Source of the DNA: Streptomyces radiopugnans
GTDB taxonomy: Bacteria > Actinomycetota > Actinomycetes > Streptomycetales > Streptomycetaceae
Reading direction: 5' to 3'
Assembly (NCBI RefSeq): GCF_900110735.1
Contig: NZ_FOET01000020.1
Coordinates: 49,779 to 113,778 of the forward strand
Length of the DNA stretch: 64,000 bases
Shown: in pieces, positions 50,172-59,715 of the stretch
Layout: every line of letters begins with the position of its first letter
Numbering within the stretch: position 1 is the first letter of the stretch
Notes under the pieces: model-generated
What the model was told of the DNA's origin: nothing
Databases searched by the model: none
Seen by the model: only the letters and a program-made list of their open reading frames with translations
Program-made: the position numbers and the translations under genes

Positions 50172-51683
50172 TCACGCCGGCGCGGCGAGCAGCGGGCGGG
50201 CCCGTTCCCGCAGCTCCGCCACACGCGGCTCGTCGCCGTACGGCTCCAGCCGGTGCAGCAGGTCCCGCACGTACTCGGTCGTCCGCGCCGAGGAGATCCG
50301 CCCGGCGACCTCCACCGCCCGCGTGCCCGCCGCGCAGGCCGCGTCCAGATTGCCCGACTCCAGCTCCGCGACCGCCGACACCACCAGCCGCAGCCCGTGC
50401 GAGCGGACGAACTCCTCCGTCGGCCGCGACAGCGCCTGCTCGGTGAAGCGGCGCACCTGGCGCGGGGCCTTCAGGTCGCGGTAGCACTCGGCGGCGTCGG
50501 CGGCGAGGCGGTCGTAGGAGTAGAAGTCGAGCCAGGACGGGTCCGGGTCGCCGTCGCGCGAACGCTCCAGCCAGCCCTCGGCCGCCGCCAGCGAGGTGCC
50601 GCAGGCCGCCGAGTCGCCGGCCTTGGCCAGGGCGCGGGCCTCGACCAGGTGGAAGAAGCTCATCGTGCGGGCCGTGGCCAGGCCGCGGTTGCGCTCCAGC
50701 GCCGCCTGCGCCAGGTCCACGCCCTCGTCGGCGAAGCCGCGGTACGTTGCCTGCAGCGACATCGACGCCAGCACGTACCCGCCCAGCGGCACGTCCGCCG
50801 CCGCCCGGGCCAGCCGCAGCGCCTGGATGTAGTAGCGCTGCGCGGCCTCCTGCTGACCGGTGTCGAAGGCCATCCACCCGGCCAGGCGCGTCAGTTCGGC
50901 GGTGGCGCCGAACAGCGAGCGCCCCACCTCGTCGCTGTAGGAACCCAGCAGCAGCGGGGTGGCGTCCACCCGCAGGCACTCGGGCACCATCGACGAACGC
51001 CAGTCGCCGCCGCCGTACTTGGAGTCCCAGCGCCGGGCCTCCTGCGCGGCCTCCCGAAGCTTGGCCACATCGCTGTGGCCCACGCGCAGGGACGTGAGGG
51101 CGGGCGGGTACGGGCGCTGCTCGTCGGCGGGGCCGGGCAGCGGGCCCGCACCCGCGGTCCCGGGCCCGGCCGGGACGATTCCGGCAGTCCCGGTCAGGGC
51201 CGACGCGTCCCGCGCCACCGAGCTGTCGGCGGGCTTGATGAGCCAGCGCGAGGTGGGCACGGCGTAGGCGCTCACCGAGAACGAGCCCGCCAGCGACTGC
51301 CACACGCCCCCGCCCCCGCCGCGCCGCCCGGCCGGATCCAGCCGGTACAGCTCGGTGGCCGACCGCACGGCCGAGCCGACGTCGCGGGGGAAGGCCAGAC
51401 CGACCTCCGGGGCCGGATCGGCGTCCGCCAGGCCGATCTCGTGCAGCGGGACGGGACGCCCCAGCTTGCTGCCGATCGCGGCGGCGATCAGATGGGGGGC
51501 CACGCCCTGCGGCACCATGCCCTTGGACACCCAGCGGGCGACCGACGTCTTGTCGTAGCGGAGGGTCAGTCCTCTCTGCGCGCCCAGATCGTTGACCCGG
51601 CGGGCGAGCCCGGCGTTGCTGATTCCGGCGAGGGCGAGGACGGCACCGAGTTTCTCGTTCGGCCCGCGTGGCTCCCTGGACAT
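50172..51683 (-). CDS. Sporulation-associated regulator (NsdA-like, HTH and TPR-like)
   Basis: The 503-residue protein has an N-terminal helix-turn-helix (KLGAVLALAGISNAGLARRVNDLGAQRGLTLRYDKTSVARWVSKGMVPQGVAPHLIAAAIGSKLGRPVPLHEIGL, about residues 10-85). A long alpha-helical, TPR-like region follows (for example QEAAQRYYIQALRLARAAADVPLGGYVLASMSLQATYRGFADEGVDLAQAALERNRG). This is the family of Streptomyces sporulation-associated proteins to which the negative regulator NsdA belongs; I recall a close match to SCO4114. It probably represses development or antibiotic synthesis, but the target is unknown. The ATG at 51683 has CAGGGGTG upstream. Gly-rich low-complexity linkers interrupt it. Confidence 0.88.
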   Translation of the reverse strand: MSREPRGPNEKLGAVLALAGISNAGLARRVNDLGAQRGLTLRYDKTSVARWVSKGMVPQGVAPHLIAAAIGSKLGRPVPLHEIGLADADPAPEVGLAFPRDVGSAVRSATELYRLDPAGRRGGGGGVWQSLAGSFSVSAYAVPTSRWLIKPADSSVARDASALTGTAGIVPAGPGTAGAGPLPGPADEQRPYPPALTSLRVGHSDVAKLREAAQEARRWDSKYGGGDWRSSMVPECLRVDATPLLLGSYSDEVGRSLFGATAELTRLAGWMAFDTGQQEAAQRYYIQALRLARAAADVPLGGYVLASMSLQATYRGFADEGVDLAQAALERNRGLATARTMSFFHLVEARALAKAGDSAACGTSLAAAEGWLERSRDGDPDPSWLDFYSYDRLAADAAECYRDLKAPRQVRRFTEQALSRPTEEFVRSHGLRLVVSAVAELESGNLDAACAAGTRAVEVAGRISSARTTEYVRDLLHRLEPYGDEPRVAELRERARPLLAAPA

Positions 51684-52386
51684 GCGCACCCCTGACACAC
51701 ACCGACGGCCACCCCGTGCCGCGCACACGGGGCATTCGTCAACCCAGCGTAGTTCGCCGCATCCCTACCGTTAAGGGCCGTCTTCCGGGATGGCGGGATT
51801 CGTGCAGGCTCCGCGGAACGCGGACCGGCGGCGCGCGAACGGCGTGCGGGGCGCCGACGGACGCTCCGGGCCGCGCCGCGCATGCTCCCCTGGCGTGTGC
51901 TCCGGGTGTGTGCCGATGCGCCCGCCCGTGCGCTCTGTGCGGCCCGCGGGGGAGGCGTTTCCATGGGTGCTGCGTGGGTCGGCCCACCGCACTGGTACCG
52001 GTGGGCTGGGGGAATGCCGTCGTCCCATTCCCCGCGGACGGCGGTCCGGTCCGGGAGGTGACGAAGCCTCCCGGACTGCCGGCGAAGTGCCGGTGAAGTG
52101 CCGACAGCGCGCCGACGAGATGCCGAAGATGATTCATTAGGCATATCTCACGGCAAATATTTGGCCGAATGACGCCGCTCCCGGCGGAGTCGTCCGGCGG
52201 ACCGGTACGGCGCCGGGGTCCGGCGCCGACTTCCGTGTGTCCGCGTCCCCCTGCGCCTCCCGTACGCCCATCCCGTGGCAGCATGGTCCGCAGCGACGGC
52301 GGTTGACGGCTGCCGACGGTGACCCGCCACCGATCGGCCGCCGCCGACGGCGAGTTACCGAGTCACGGGGCCATGCGGAGGCGACG
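51684..52386. other. 703-base intergenic region between divergent genes
   Basis: No credible gene is visible. The stretch 52120-52180 is AT-rich (GATGATTCATTAGGCATATC, then GCAAATATTTGGCC), a likely promoter and regulatory patch for the asparagine-synthetase-like gene. GAAGTGCCG occurs twice in direct repeat (52084-52092 and 52095-52103). The part near 51730-51780 (AACCCAGCGTAGTTCGCC, TACCGTTAAG) probably holds the minus-strand promoter of the NsdA-like gene. Confidence 0.45.
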
Positions 52387-54612
52387 ATGCGGTGGTTGGT
52401 GGGATGGGCCGCAGACCACGCCTCCGGCGCGGGCGGCGCGGCCAGACCGGGGCAGACGATCCAGCCGGTGGGCGCGCGGCAGTTGTGGGACGGCCCCGAC
52501 CCGCTGTGGGCGGTCGGCGACTGGCGGCCCGACGAGGTGCGCCTGGTCGAGGCCGACGGCGGCGGCAGACTCGCGGTGCTGGGCTCCTGCGGCGCTTCCG
52601 ACGAACAACTGCGCATCGGACTGTTCGCCGCCCGCGGCGGCGCCCTGCGCCACCTGACCGCCTGGCCCGGCAGCTACACCGCCGTCGTACGCGTCGGCCG
52701 CCGCGTCACCATCACCACCGACCTCGCCGGCGCCCGGCCCGTCTTCCACACCCCGTGGGCGGGCGGCACCGCCTACGCCACCGCCGCGCTGCCGCTGGCC
52801 GACCTGATCGAGGCGCAGCTCGACGTCGGACACCTCGCCGCCCTGCTCGCCTGCCCCGACGCACCCGAGGCCCTCGGCGACGGCACGCCGTACGCGGGGG
52901 TGCGCCGCGTACCGCCCGGCCACGCGCTGGTCATGCGCGACGGCCGCAGCCGCGAGACCGTCAGCTACGAACCCGCCGTGCCCACCGTCGTCGCCGCGCC
53001 CCCCGTGGACGCGGAGGCGGCGGTCGCCGGGGTGCGCGAGGCTCTGGTGGAGGCGGTACGGGTGCGGCTGGCCGCCCCGCGCCACGCGCCCGTGCCCGAC
53101 CTCGGCAGCCTCGACCCCGGGCCGATCCCCGGCATGGGACCGGCCCAGCGGCGCGCGGACCGCCCGGGGGGCGGGCGGGCCAGGGGCCCCGCGCCCGGCA
53201 TAGGCGCCGACCTGTCGGGCGGCAGCGCGTCGGCGACGCTCGCGCTGCTGGCCGCCGGACTGCCCGGCGTCCCGGGCACGATGTACGGCACACCGGGTAC
53301 GTCGGCGGGCGAGCGGCTGCTCGCCGTCACCTTCAACGACCTCACACTGGACCCGCTTTCGGGACGCGAGGCCGAACTGGAACGCGCCCGCAGCATCGCG
53401 GAGAACCCCCGGCTGCACCACGTCGTCGTCGCCGCGGGCGAGGAGGCCCTGCCGTACGCGGGCCCCGACGGCGGCCCGCTCGCCGACGGGCCGCTGACCG
53501 ACGAACCGGGCCCCTCGCTGGTCGTCGCCGAGCGGCACCGGCGGCGCCTGGCGGCGGGCAGCGCGGACCACCTGTCCGGATACGGCGCCCGCGAGGTGCT
53601 CGACGCGCACCCGGCACGGCTGGCGGACCTGCTGCTGGACCGGCGCCGCCGCCATCTGCTGAGGCCGGTCACGGCGCTGGCGAAGGCGGAGGGCGCGACC
53701 GGGCGCTCGGTGCTCGTGCCGCTCACCGTCTACCGCGCGGCACGGAGGCTGGCCCGTACGCCGTACCGGGACGGTGTGCTGGAGACGGCGCGGCGGCTGC
53801 GCGAGCGGGACGTCACCGGGAGCGGGGCGGGCGCGGGCGCGGGAGCGTGGGGGACGAGCGGCGCGTGGGGCGCGGGTCGTGCGGGTCGCGCGGGCGGTGC
53901 GGCTCACGAGCCCGGGGCCGGGGTGCTCGACGCCTCGCTGTCCGCCCTCGCCTGGTGCCGCCCGGGACCGGCCGCACGCTGGCTGACGGGGGAGGTGCTG
54001 GCCGAAGTATCGATTCGGCTGGAGCAGGCGGCCCTCCGCCCGCTGCCCGGGGAGTCCGGCACACGCCCGGGGGAGCGGCGGGCGCGGGCGGCGCTCGCCC
54101 GGCTGGCCGCCGACCACCGGATACTCGAACAGGCCGCGGAGGTCCGCAGCCAGCGGCTGCACGCGCCCTTCCTGGACAACCAGGTCGTACGCGCCTGCCG
54201 CGCCCTGCCCGAGGCGCTGCGCGTACAGCCGGGGGCGCGGGCGGCTGTGCTGCGCGCCGTCCTGGCGGGGGCGGGCGTCCACGAACTGCCGCCCGGCTGG
54301 GGCACCCCCTCGCGTGCCACCCACACGGCGGCGGCGCGGACCGGGCTGCGGTCCCGCGTCGGCGACCTCATCGACCTCTTCGACGCGCCCCTGCTGGCCG
54401 ACGCGGGACTGGTGGAGGCCCGGGTCGTCCGCAAGGCCCTGCGGGCCGCGGCCGAGGGCGAATCGCTGCCGCTGGACGGGCTGGCGGAACTGGTCTCCAC
54501 CGAGGTCTGGCTGCGCCGGCTGCTGGCCCGCCGGGGCAGCTGCTGGACGGGCACGGCCACCGAGCGCCGGCGCGCGGTGGCCGGAGGAGTACCGCAGCGC
54601 CCCAGTCTGTGA
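52387..54612 (+). CDS. Asparagine synthase-related protein with degenerate active sites
   Basis: The 741-residue protein has the two-domain layout of class B asparagine synthetases. The N-terminus reads MRWLVGWA, so the Cys2 glutaminase nucleophile is missing, while TITTDLAGARPVFHT and YATAALPLADLI keep the N-terminal fold. In the synthetase domain the P-loop, normally SGGxDS, reads DLSGGSASATLALL (about residue 275). RLHAPFLDNQVVRACRALPEALRVQPGARAAVLRAVL in the C-terminal half is conserved synthetase sequence. Two Gly/Ala-rich insertions are present. It may amidate or activate a small substrate, or be a regulator. GGAGG lies 5 bases before the ATG. I recall an equivalent in S. coelicolor (SCO4115 position). 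Confidence 0.83.
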   Translation: MRWLVGWAADHASGAGGAARPGQTIQPVGARQLWDGPDPLWAVGDWRPDEVRLVEADGGGRLAVLGSCGASDEQLRIGLFAARGGALRHLTAWPGSYTAVVRVGRRVTITTDLAGARPVFHTPWAGGTAYATAALPLADLIEAQLDVGHLAALLACPDAPEALGDGTPYAGVRRVPPGHALVMRDGRSRETVSYEPAVPTVVAAPPVDAEAAVAGVREALVEAVRVRLAAPRHAPVPDLGSLDPGPIPGMGPAQRRADRPGGGRARGPAPGIGADLSGGSASATLALLAAGLPGVPGTMYGTPGTSAGERLLAVTFNDLTLDPLSGREAELERARSIAENPRLHHVVVAAGEEALPYAGPDGGPLADGPLTDEPGPSLVVAERHRRRLAAGSADHLSGYGAREVLDAHPARLADLLLDRRRRHLLRPVTALAKAEGATGRSVLVPLTVYRAARRLARTPYRDGVLETARRLRERDVTGSGAGAGAGAWGTSGAWGAGRAGRAGGAAHEPGAGVLDASLSALAWCRPGPAARWLTGEVLAEVSIRLEQAALRPLPGESGTRPGERRARAALARLAADHRILEQAAEVRSQRLHAPFLDNQVVRACRALPEALRVQPGARAAVLRAVLAGAGVHELPPGWGTPSRATHTAAARTGLRSRVGDLIDLFDAPLLADAGLVEARVVRKALRAAAEGESLPLDGLAELVSTEVWLRRLLARRGSCWTGTATERRRAVAGGVPQRPSL

Positions 54613-54636
54613 GCCGGTCCGCGCCCGGACCGGCTC
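54611..54636. terminator. Terminator overlapping the stop codon of the 52387 gene
   Basis: GAGCCGGTCCG (54611-54621) pairs with 54626-54636, an 11-bp stem with a 4-base loop that begins inside the TGA. It also serves the convergent sigma-factor gene. Confidence 0.75.
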
Positions 54637-54659
54637 GCGGGCACCGGCCGCGGGACGGG

Positions 54660-56624
54660 TCAGCGGCAGCCGAACCGTGCCTGGACCCAGTCCGCCATGA
54701 CCGCCGAGTCCAGCACGCCGTTCGGCTCGACCACCAGCCGGAGCGTCCGCACCCCGGCCAGGGGCACATGGACCGGCACCGGCTCCTCGCCCCGCCGGAC
54801 GACGCCCGACTCCCACAGCCGGACCCCGTCGCCGTGCACGGAGAACCGGACCGCGCCCCGCAGCGCCGTCAGGTCGTCCACCCCGGCGAGCGCGTCGAAC
54901 GAGGTGCAGGCGCCGCCCAGGTCGACCGTCACGGAGGAGCGGGCGGACACCGTCACCCCGTAGCCCCGGTCCCGGCCGTTGACGCGCAGCTCCGAGCGCT
55001 GCCACAGCCAGCTGCTGCCCTCCCGTACGTAGGGGCCGTCCGAACCGCCTCCACGGGGCAGCCGGTCGAGCCGGTGGACGGTGGCCGCGGACGGCCGGGA
55101 CGTCGGTTCGGGCGCCGGTCCGGACGTCGGACCGGCCGCCGGGCCGTCCGTCCCGCCGGGCACCGGACCGGAACCGGCCGAGGATGTCCCGGCTCCGGGC
55201 GCCTGCGCGGATCCCGCCGCGGACGGGGCACCTGGCCCCGGCTCCGGTTCCGAGAGGCTCCCCGGCGGGTCCGCCTCCCGGTCCGGGACGCCCTTCCCCC
55301 CGTCCGCGGCCTCCCGCGGCAACACGGTCTGCGCCCTCGAGCGCCCCGTCCCCGCTCCCGTCTCGGCTCCCGTCTCCGCCCCGCCGGGCGCACCGGCCGC
55401 CGACGGCCGTGCTCCCGGCCCCTGGTACGGGCCCCGCGGCCGCTGGCCGTCGGTCACCAGCGCCAGCGTCAGCGCGGTGGCCACGGCGGCGGCCATCACC
55501 CCCGCCGTGACGCCCGCCTTCGCGGTCGATCCCAGGCCGTCGAACACGGCGCCGCCACCGGCCGTGCCGTCCAAGCCTCCGGACGAGGCGGCCGGGCCCA
55601 CCGCTCCGGCCGGGCCCACCAACGGGTACGCCTCCGCGGCGCACCCCTCCTCCACACCGCCGTGCACCCCGTACGCCTGCACCCCGTACACCTGTGCCGC
55701 ATACGCCTGCGCCGAACCCACCACCGGATACGGCGAGTACACATCCGCACCCCAGCCCACGACCGCCAACGGCAGCATCACCCGGAGCCGTTCGCAGACG
55801 TCCCTGGCGCCCAGCGCCGCCGACCGGCAGCCGGCGCACCGCTCCAGATGCCGGCGCAGCCCCCGGTCCGCCCGCGCCCGCAGCCCTCCGCGCACATACG
55901 TCCCCAGCCGGTCGGCACGGCGCGCGCAGTCGCCGCCCGCCGCCCGCGCCCCGGCGGTGTGCGCCGTGAGGTAGGACTGCTGTAATCCCTCCTTCGCCCG
56001 CTGCGCCAGCGTCACCACCGCGTCCTCAGTCACACCCAGCAGCGGTGCGACCTCCCGCGGCGCCTCCTCCTCGATCACGGTGTGCCACAGCACCACCTGC
56101 CACCGCTCGGGCAGATCGCGGAAGGCACGCACCGCGGTGGACCGCTCGGCCCTGCACATGGCCCGCACATGCGCGTCCGCCCCGAAGGACTCGCCGCCGC
56201 CCGGCGACTCGGCCGCCGCCGCGAAGACCGCGAAGTCCTCGACGAGCAGATCCCAGCCGCTCGTCCCCGTCCAGGCCGCCGCCACGTCCCGGACCGCCGC
56301 CAGCAGATGGGTGCGCACCGCCGTGTCCGGCCCCGCGCCACCGCGTACGGCCAGCAGCGTCCGCGCGAAGACCTCGTCCGTCAGGTCGTTCGCGGTCGCC
56401 GCGTCCCGGCAGCAGTGGCGTACGTACCGGCGCACCGCGTCGGCGTGCCGCCGGTACAGCTCCTCGTACGCCCCGGTGTCCCCGCCGCGCATCCGCGACA
56501 CCAGTTCCGCGTCGCCGGGCACGGCGTCCGCAGGCCCGCCCGCTCCGTCCACGTCCCGCGAACCGCGAGGCTCCTCCCGCCCGTCAGCGCCCAAAGCGAG
56601 AACCCCCGTACACACAGTCGCCAC
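54660..56624 (-). CDS. Large ECF sigma factor with fused zinc finger, membrane segment and C-terminal module
   Basis: The 654-residue protein starts with ECF sigma region 2 (ELVSRMRGGDTGAYEELYRRHADAVRRYVRHCCRDAATANDLTDEVFARTLLAV, about residues 40-93). Region 4 (LPERWQVVLWHTVIEEEAPREVAPLLGVTEDAVVTLAQRAKEGLQQSYL, about 170-218) follows. A putative zinc-finger anti-sigma domain (HLERCAGCRSAALGARDVCERL, about 260-285) and a hydrophobic segment (AGVTAGVMAAAVATALTLALV) come next, then a long Pro/Gly/Ser linker. A C-terminal beta-rich NPCBM-like domain ends in VMADWVQARFGCR. This is the ECF52-type architecture. The GTG at 56624 has no ribosome binding site. It could sense cell-wall or carbohydrate ligands and signal inward, which is inference. 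Confidence 0.88.
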   Translation of the reverse strand: MATVCTGVLALGADGREEPRGSRDVDGAGGPADAVPGDAELVSRMRGGDTGAYEELYRRHADAVRRYVRHCCRDAATANDLTDEVFARTLLAVRGGAGPDTAVRTHLLAAVRDVAAAWTGTSGWDLLVEDFAVFAAAAESPGGGESFGADAHVRAMCRAERSTAVRAFRDLPERWQVVLWHTVIEEEAPREVAPLLGVTEDAVVTLAQRAKEGLQQSYLTAHTAGARAAGGDCARRADRLGTYVRGGLRARADRGLRRHLERCAGCRSAALGARDVCERLRVMLPLAVVGWGADVYSPYPVVGSAQAYAAQVYGVQAYGVHGGVEEGCAAEAYPLVGPAGAVGPAASSGGLDGTAGGGAVFDGLGSTAKAGVTAGVMAAAVATALTLALVTDGQRPRGPYQGPGARPSAAGAPGGAETGAETGAGTGRSRAQTVLPREAADGGKGVPDREADPPGSLSEPEPGPGAPSAAGSAQAPGAGTSSAGSGPVPGGTDGPAAGPTSGPAPEPTSRPSAATVHRLDRLPRGGGSDGPYVREGSSWLWQRSELRVNGRDRGYGVTVSARSSVTVDLGGACTSFDALAGVDDLTALRGAVRFSVHGDGVRLWESGVVRRGEEPVPVHVPLAGVRTLRLVVEPNGVLDSAVMADWVQARFGCR

Positions 56625-56931
56625 CGAACACCGGTAAAGCGTGTCACGGCGAGGGCCGCGCGTTCCCGGCCGTGCGCCTCAATCACCCGTCCGGGGTGGG
56701 AAACCGCAAAACGGTGCGCACGCGGTGTTCTCACGAGGTATGGGAGCCGAGCGGCGGCGATGCGAATCTGACCGAAAAGCGACGCTCCACCGCCGCACCG
56801 CCCGCGTCCGACTACCGCACGGCCCCGTCCGGTGTCCGGCACGGCCTGCCGAAAGAATCACCGGCAGCGTCTGCCGGCGGAACCTGCCGACAGGGGCTCG
56901 CGGACCGCGGGCCGGAGCCCCGGACCCCGCC
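56625..56931 (-). promoter_or_regulatory. 307-base region upstream of the large sigma factor
   Basis: No gene is visible. GGGGCTC (56893-56899) pairs with GAGCCCC (56915-56921), probably the terminator of the TetR gene. CTGCCG recurs several times at 56850-56890. The sigma-factor promoter should lie near 56640-56760, but I cannot pick it out with confidence. Confidence 0.4.
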
Positions 56932-57798
56932 TCAGGCCCCCACGGGCTTCGCGTGCCGCGGTCTGAGCCCCTCCAGCAGGATGTCGAGCAGCCGAGCCGA
57001 GGCCGCGGCCTGCTGCACCGCGTTCGGCAGGGACGGCGCCGCCGTGGCTATCACCAGCAGCACGTCCGCGACCGTCACATCGGACCGCAGCTCACCGGCC
57101 GCCTGCGCCCGCTCCACCAACCGCCCGACGACATCGAGGAGTTCGGAGACGCCCGTGTCCTCCTCGGTGCTCCCGGTGCTCCCGGCGTTCCCCCGCTCCC
57201 TGCCGTCCACCAGCCGCAGCCCGGGCTGTCCGTGCCCACCGCCCCGCGGCGTATGCGCTCCCCCCGGGACGGCACCCGCGCCCCCGGCCGCACCCTCCGG
57301 CTCGTCGGCGAACGACCCGACCCGCAGTATCCGAGGCGGCAGCAGCCGCCCGGCACCCGAATCCACCGAGGCGCGCAGGAACCGGGAGAGCGCCGACCAC
57401 GGCTCCTCCTCCTGCCCCAGCGCGGCCCGGGCCTGCTCGGTCAGCCGCGCCGTCTCCTCCTGCGCTATACGCCGGACCAGTACGTCCTTGCTGGGAAAAC
57501 GCCGGTAGACCGTGCCGACCCCGACCCGTGCCCGGCGCGCGACGTCCTCCATCGGAGCGCCGTAGCCCAGCTCGCCGAAGACCTCGCGGGCGGCGCGCAG
57601 CACATGCTCCAGATTGCGCTGGGCGTCGACCCGCAGCGGAGCCGTACGTCCGCTCCCCCTGACGCTCCCGCCGTCGGCCGTACGCGCGGCCCCGCGGCCT
57701 CCGCCCGCCCCGTCCACCGGACCCGCCCCGCCGTCCGCGGAAGAGTCGGCGACGACGGCGGTCGACCAGCGAGAGCCCTGAATGCCCTGAATATGCAT
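56932..57798 (-). CDS. TetR/AcrR family transcriptional regulator
   Basis: The 288-residue regulator has a low-complexity N-terminus (DGGAGPVDGAGGGRGAARTADGG, about residues 22-44). The TetR helix-turn-helix follows: RNLEHVLRAAREVFGELGYGAPMEDVARRARVGVGTVYRRFPSKDVLVRRIA, about 60-112. The ligand domain contains an inserted low-complexity loop (DEPEGAAGGAGAVPGGAHTPRGGGHGQPG) and ends LLDILLEGLRPRHAKPVGA. It is longer than the usual 200 residues because of these insertions. The start is the ATG at 57798 with GGGGGAA upstream. It is divergent from ndh, the gene it most plausibly controls. Confidence 0.92.
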   Translation of the reverse strand: MHIQGIQGSRWSTAVVADSSADGGAGPVDGAGGGRGAARTADGGSVRGSGRTAPLRVDAQRNLEHVLRAAREVFGELGYGAPMEDVARRARVGVGTVYRRFPSKDVLVRRIAQEETARLTEQARAALGQEEEPWSALSRFLRASVDSGAGRLLPPRILRVGSFADEPEGAAGGAGAVPGGAHTPRGGGHGQPGLRLVDGRERGNAGSTGSTEEDTGVSELLDVVGRLVERAQAAGELRSDVTVADVLLVIATAAPSLPNAVQQAAASARLLDILLEGLRPRHAKPVGA

Positions 57799-58130
57799 GT
57801 TGTGTTCCCCCGGTTGTATGGCAGCCTCCCCCCGGAGGCCCCCCGCCCTGTGCCGCCGGGACACGGTCATGACTTCGCCCGGCGTGCTACGAACATAGTT
57901 GAGCCCCGGTCACGAGAGAAGGGGGATGTTCCGCCACCTCCGCCCCTCGATCGGAGTACGCCGTTCAGCCCCCCTCCCCACCCCCTCCCGGACCCCCCTC
58001 GCACACCCGCTGACCTGCGCCGTCCCACCATCCACCGCGGACCGGCGAGCCCCGGACCCGATCCCTCCGCCGGTCATACGTTTCCCGGGACCTGTGGACA
58101 AACGTCCGCCCGCGGGTGCGTCATGGACAG
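57799..58130. promoter_or_regulatory. 332-base region between the TetR gene and ndh
   Basis: No gene is visible. ACGTTT (58078-58083) and AAACGT (58100-58105) form a 6-bp inverted repeat 25-50 bases before the ndh start, a candidate operator. CTACGAACATAGTTG (57887-57901) is another asymmetric, AT-richer patch. I see no Rex-type site (TGTGAAC-n-TTCACA). Confidence 0.4.
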
Positions 58131-59534
58131 GTGACGAAGGAACCCGCGCGCATTCTCGTGGTCGGCGGCGGCTACGTCGGCATGTACACCGCCCTGCGCC
58201 TCCAGCGGCGCCTGAAGCACGAACTGAGACGCGCGCGGGAGGGCTGCGGGGGTGTACAGGTCGTCGTACTCGCCCCCGAGCCCTACATGACCTACCAGCC
58301 GTTCCTGCCCGAGGCGGCCGCCGGCTCCATCTCCCCGCGCCACGTCGTCGTCCCCCTGCGCCGCGTGCTGCCCCACTGCAGGGTCGTCATCGGCGAGGCG
58401 AAGTCCATCGACCACGCCCGGCGCACCGCCACCGTCGAGACCCTCGCCACCGAGCACGCCGGCACCGGCCCCGTCGAGGTGCCCTACGACGAACTCGTCC
58501 TCGCCCCCGGCTCGGTCTCCCGCGCCCTCCCGGTCCCCGGCCTCGCCGACCACGGCATCGGTTTCAAGACCGTCGAGGAGGCCATCGGCCTGCGCAACCA
58601 CGTCCTCGAACAGCTCGACATCGCCTCCTCCACCCGCGACCCCGCCGTCCGCGACGCCGCCCTCACCTTCGTCTTCGTCGGCGGCGGCTACGCGGGCGTC
58701 GAGGCGCTGGCCGAGCTGGAGGACATGGCCCGCTACGCCTGCCGCTACTACCACAACATCCGCCCCCGGGACATGAAGTGGATCCTCGTCGAGGCGACCG
58801 GCCGCATCCTCCCCGAGGTCGGCGAGGACATGGGCCGCTACGCCGTGCGCGAACTGCGCGGCCGCAACATCGACGTACGCCTGGAGACCCGCCTCGACTC
58901 CTGCGAGGACCGCGTCGCCCAGCTCAGCGACGGATCCCGCCACCCCTGCCGCACCCTCGTGTGGACCGCGGGCGTCAAACCCCACCCCCTGCTGGAGAGG
59001 ACCGACCTCCCCCGCGACGGACGCGGCCGGCTGCGCTGCACCGCCACCCTGCGCGTCGAGGGCACCGAACACGCCTGGTCGGCGGGCGACGCCGCCGCCG
59101 TCCCGGACCTGGCGGCGGCGGGATCGTCCCGGGCCCGGGGCCCGGAGGGAGGGCCGGCCCCGGAGTGCGCCCCCAACGCCCAGCACGCGGTACGCCAGGC
59201 GCGCCTCCTGGCCGACAACCTGGTGGCGTCGCTGCGCGGCCGGGAACCGGCGCGGTACGAGCACTCCTACGCGGGCTCCGTCGCCTCGCTCGGCCTGCAC
59301 AAGGGGGTCGCCCATGTGTACGGCCGCAGGCTCAAGGGCTACCCTGCCTGGTTCCTGCACCGCGCGTACCACCTGAGCCGGGTGCCGACGGCCAACCGCA
59401 AGGCGCGCATCCTCGCGGAGTGGACGCTCGCCGGTCTGTTCAAGCGTGAGATCGTCTCGCTCGGCTCGCTGGAGCACCCGCGCGCGGAGTTCGAACTCGC
59501 CGCGGGCACCGGCCGCCACCCCGAGGGGCCCTGA
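58131..59534 (+). CDS. ndh: Type II NADH dehydrogenase (NDH-2)
   Basis: NDH-2 transfers electrons from NADH to menaquinone without pumping protons. The 467-residue protein has the FAD motif ARILVVGGGYVGMYTALRL (about residues 6-24). PYMTYQPFLPEAAAGSISPRHVVVPLR is the family marker, and the NADH-binding motif TFVFVGGGYAGVEALAELED lies near 177-196. WTAGVKPHPLLERTDLPRDGRGRLRC and HAWSAGDAAAVPDL (FAD contact) follow, and NAQHAVRQARLLADNL. The C-terminal membrane-binding helices are present (GYPAWFLHRAYHLSRVP, WTLAGLFKREIVSLG). The start is the GTG at 58131, giving MTKEPARILVVGGG as in homologues, although the frame is open to 58116. Confidence 0.95.
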   Translation: MTKEPARILVVGGGYVGMYTALRLQRRLKHELRRAREGCGGVQVVVLAPEPYMTYQPFLPEAAAGSISPRHVVVPLRRVLPHCRVVIGEAKSIDHARRTATVETLATEHAGTGPVEVPYDELVLAPGSVSRALPVPGLADHGIGFKTVEEAIGLRNHVLEQLDIASSTRDPAVRDAALTFVFVGGGYAGVEALAELEDMARYACRYYHNIRPRDMKWILVEATGRILPEVGEDMGRYAVRELRGRNIDVRLETRLDSCEDRVAQLSDGSRHPCRTLVWTAGVKPHPLLERTDLPRDGRGRLRCTATLRVEGTEHAWSAGDAAAVPDLAAAGSSRARGPEGGPAPECAPNAQHAVRQARLLADNLVASLRGREPARYEHSYAGSVASLGLHKGVAHVYGRRLKGYPAWFLHRAYHLSRVPTANRKARILAEWTLAGLFKREIVSLGSLEHPRAEFELAAGTGRHPEGP

Positions 59535-59715
59535 CACCTGTCGGTGCCGTCGGTCACACTGGACGTGTGACCATGGGTGGGCCCGCGTCAGCTGAGAGTC
59601 ACCGGCGGACGCGGCCGACGCGACGGGCCCCCGGCACGGCGGGTACGGGCATCCGCACGTACCCGCACGCACACACCAGACACGAGAACATCGGAATCGG
59701 ATCGGACCGCACGCA

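Noticed and set aside
57799..58130. A Rex-type redox operator in front of ndh
   Set aside because: No TGTGAAC/TTCACA pair is present. Only a 6-bp ACGTTT/AAACGT repeat is visible.
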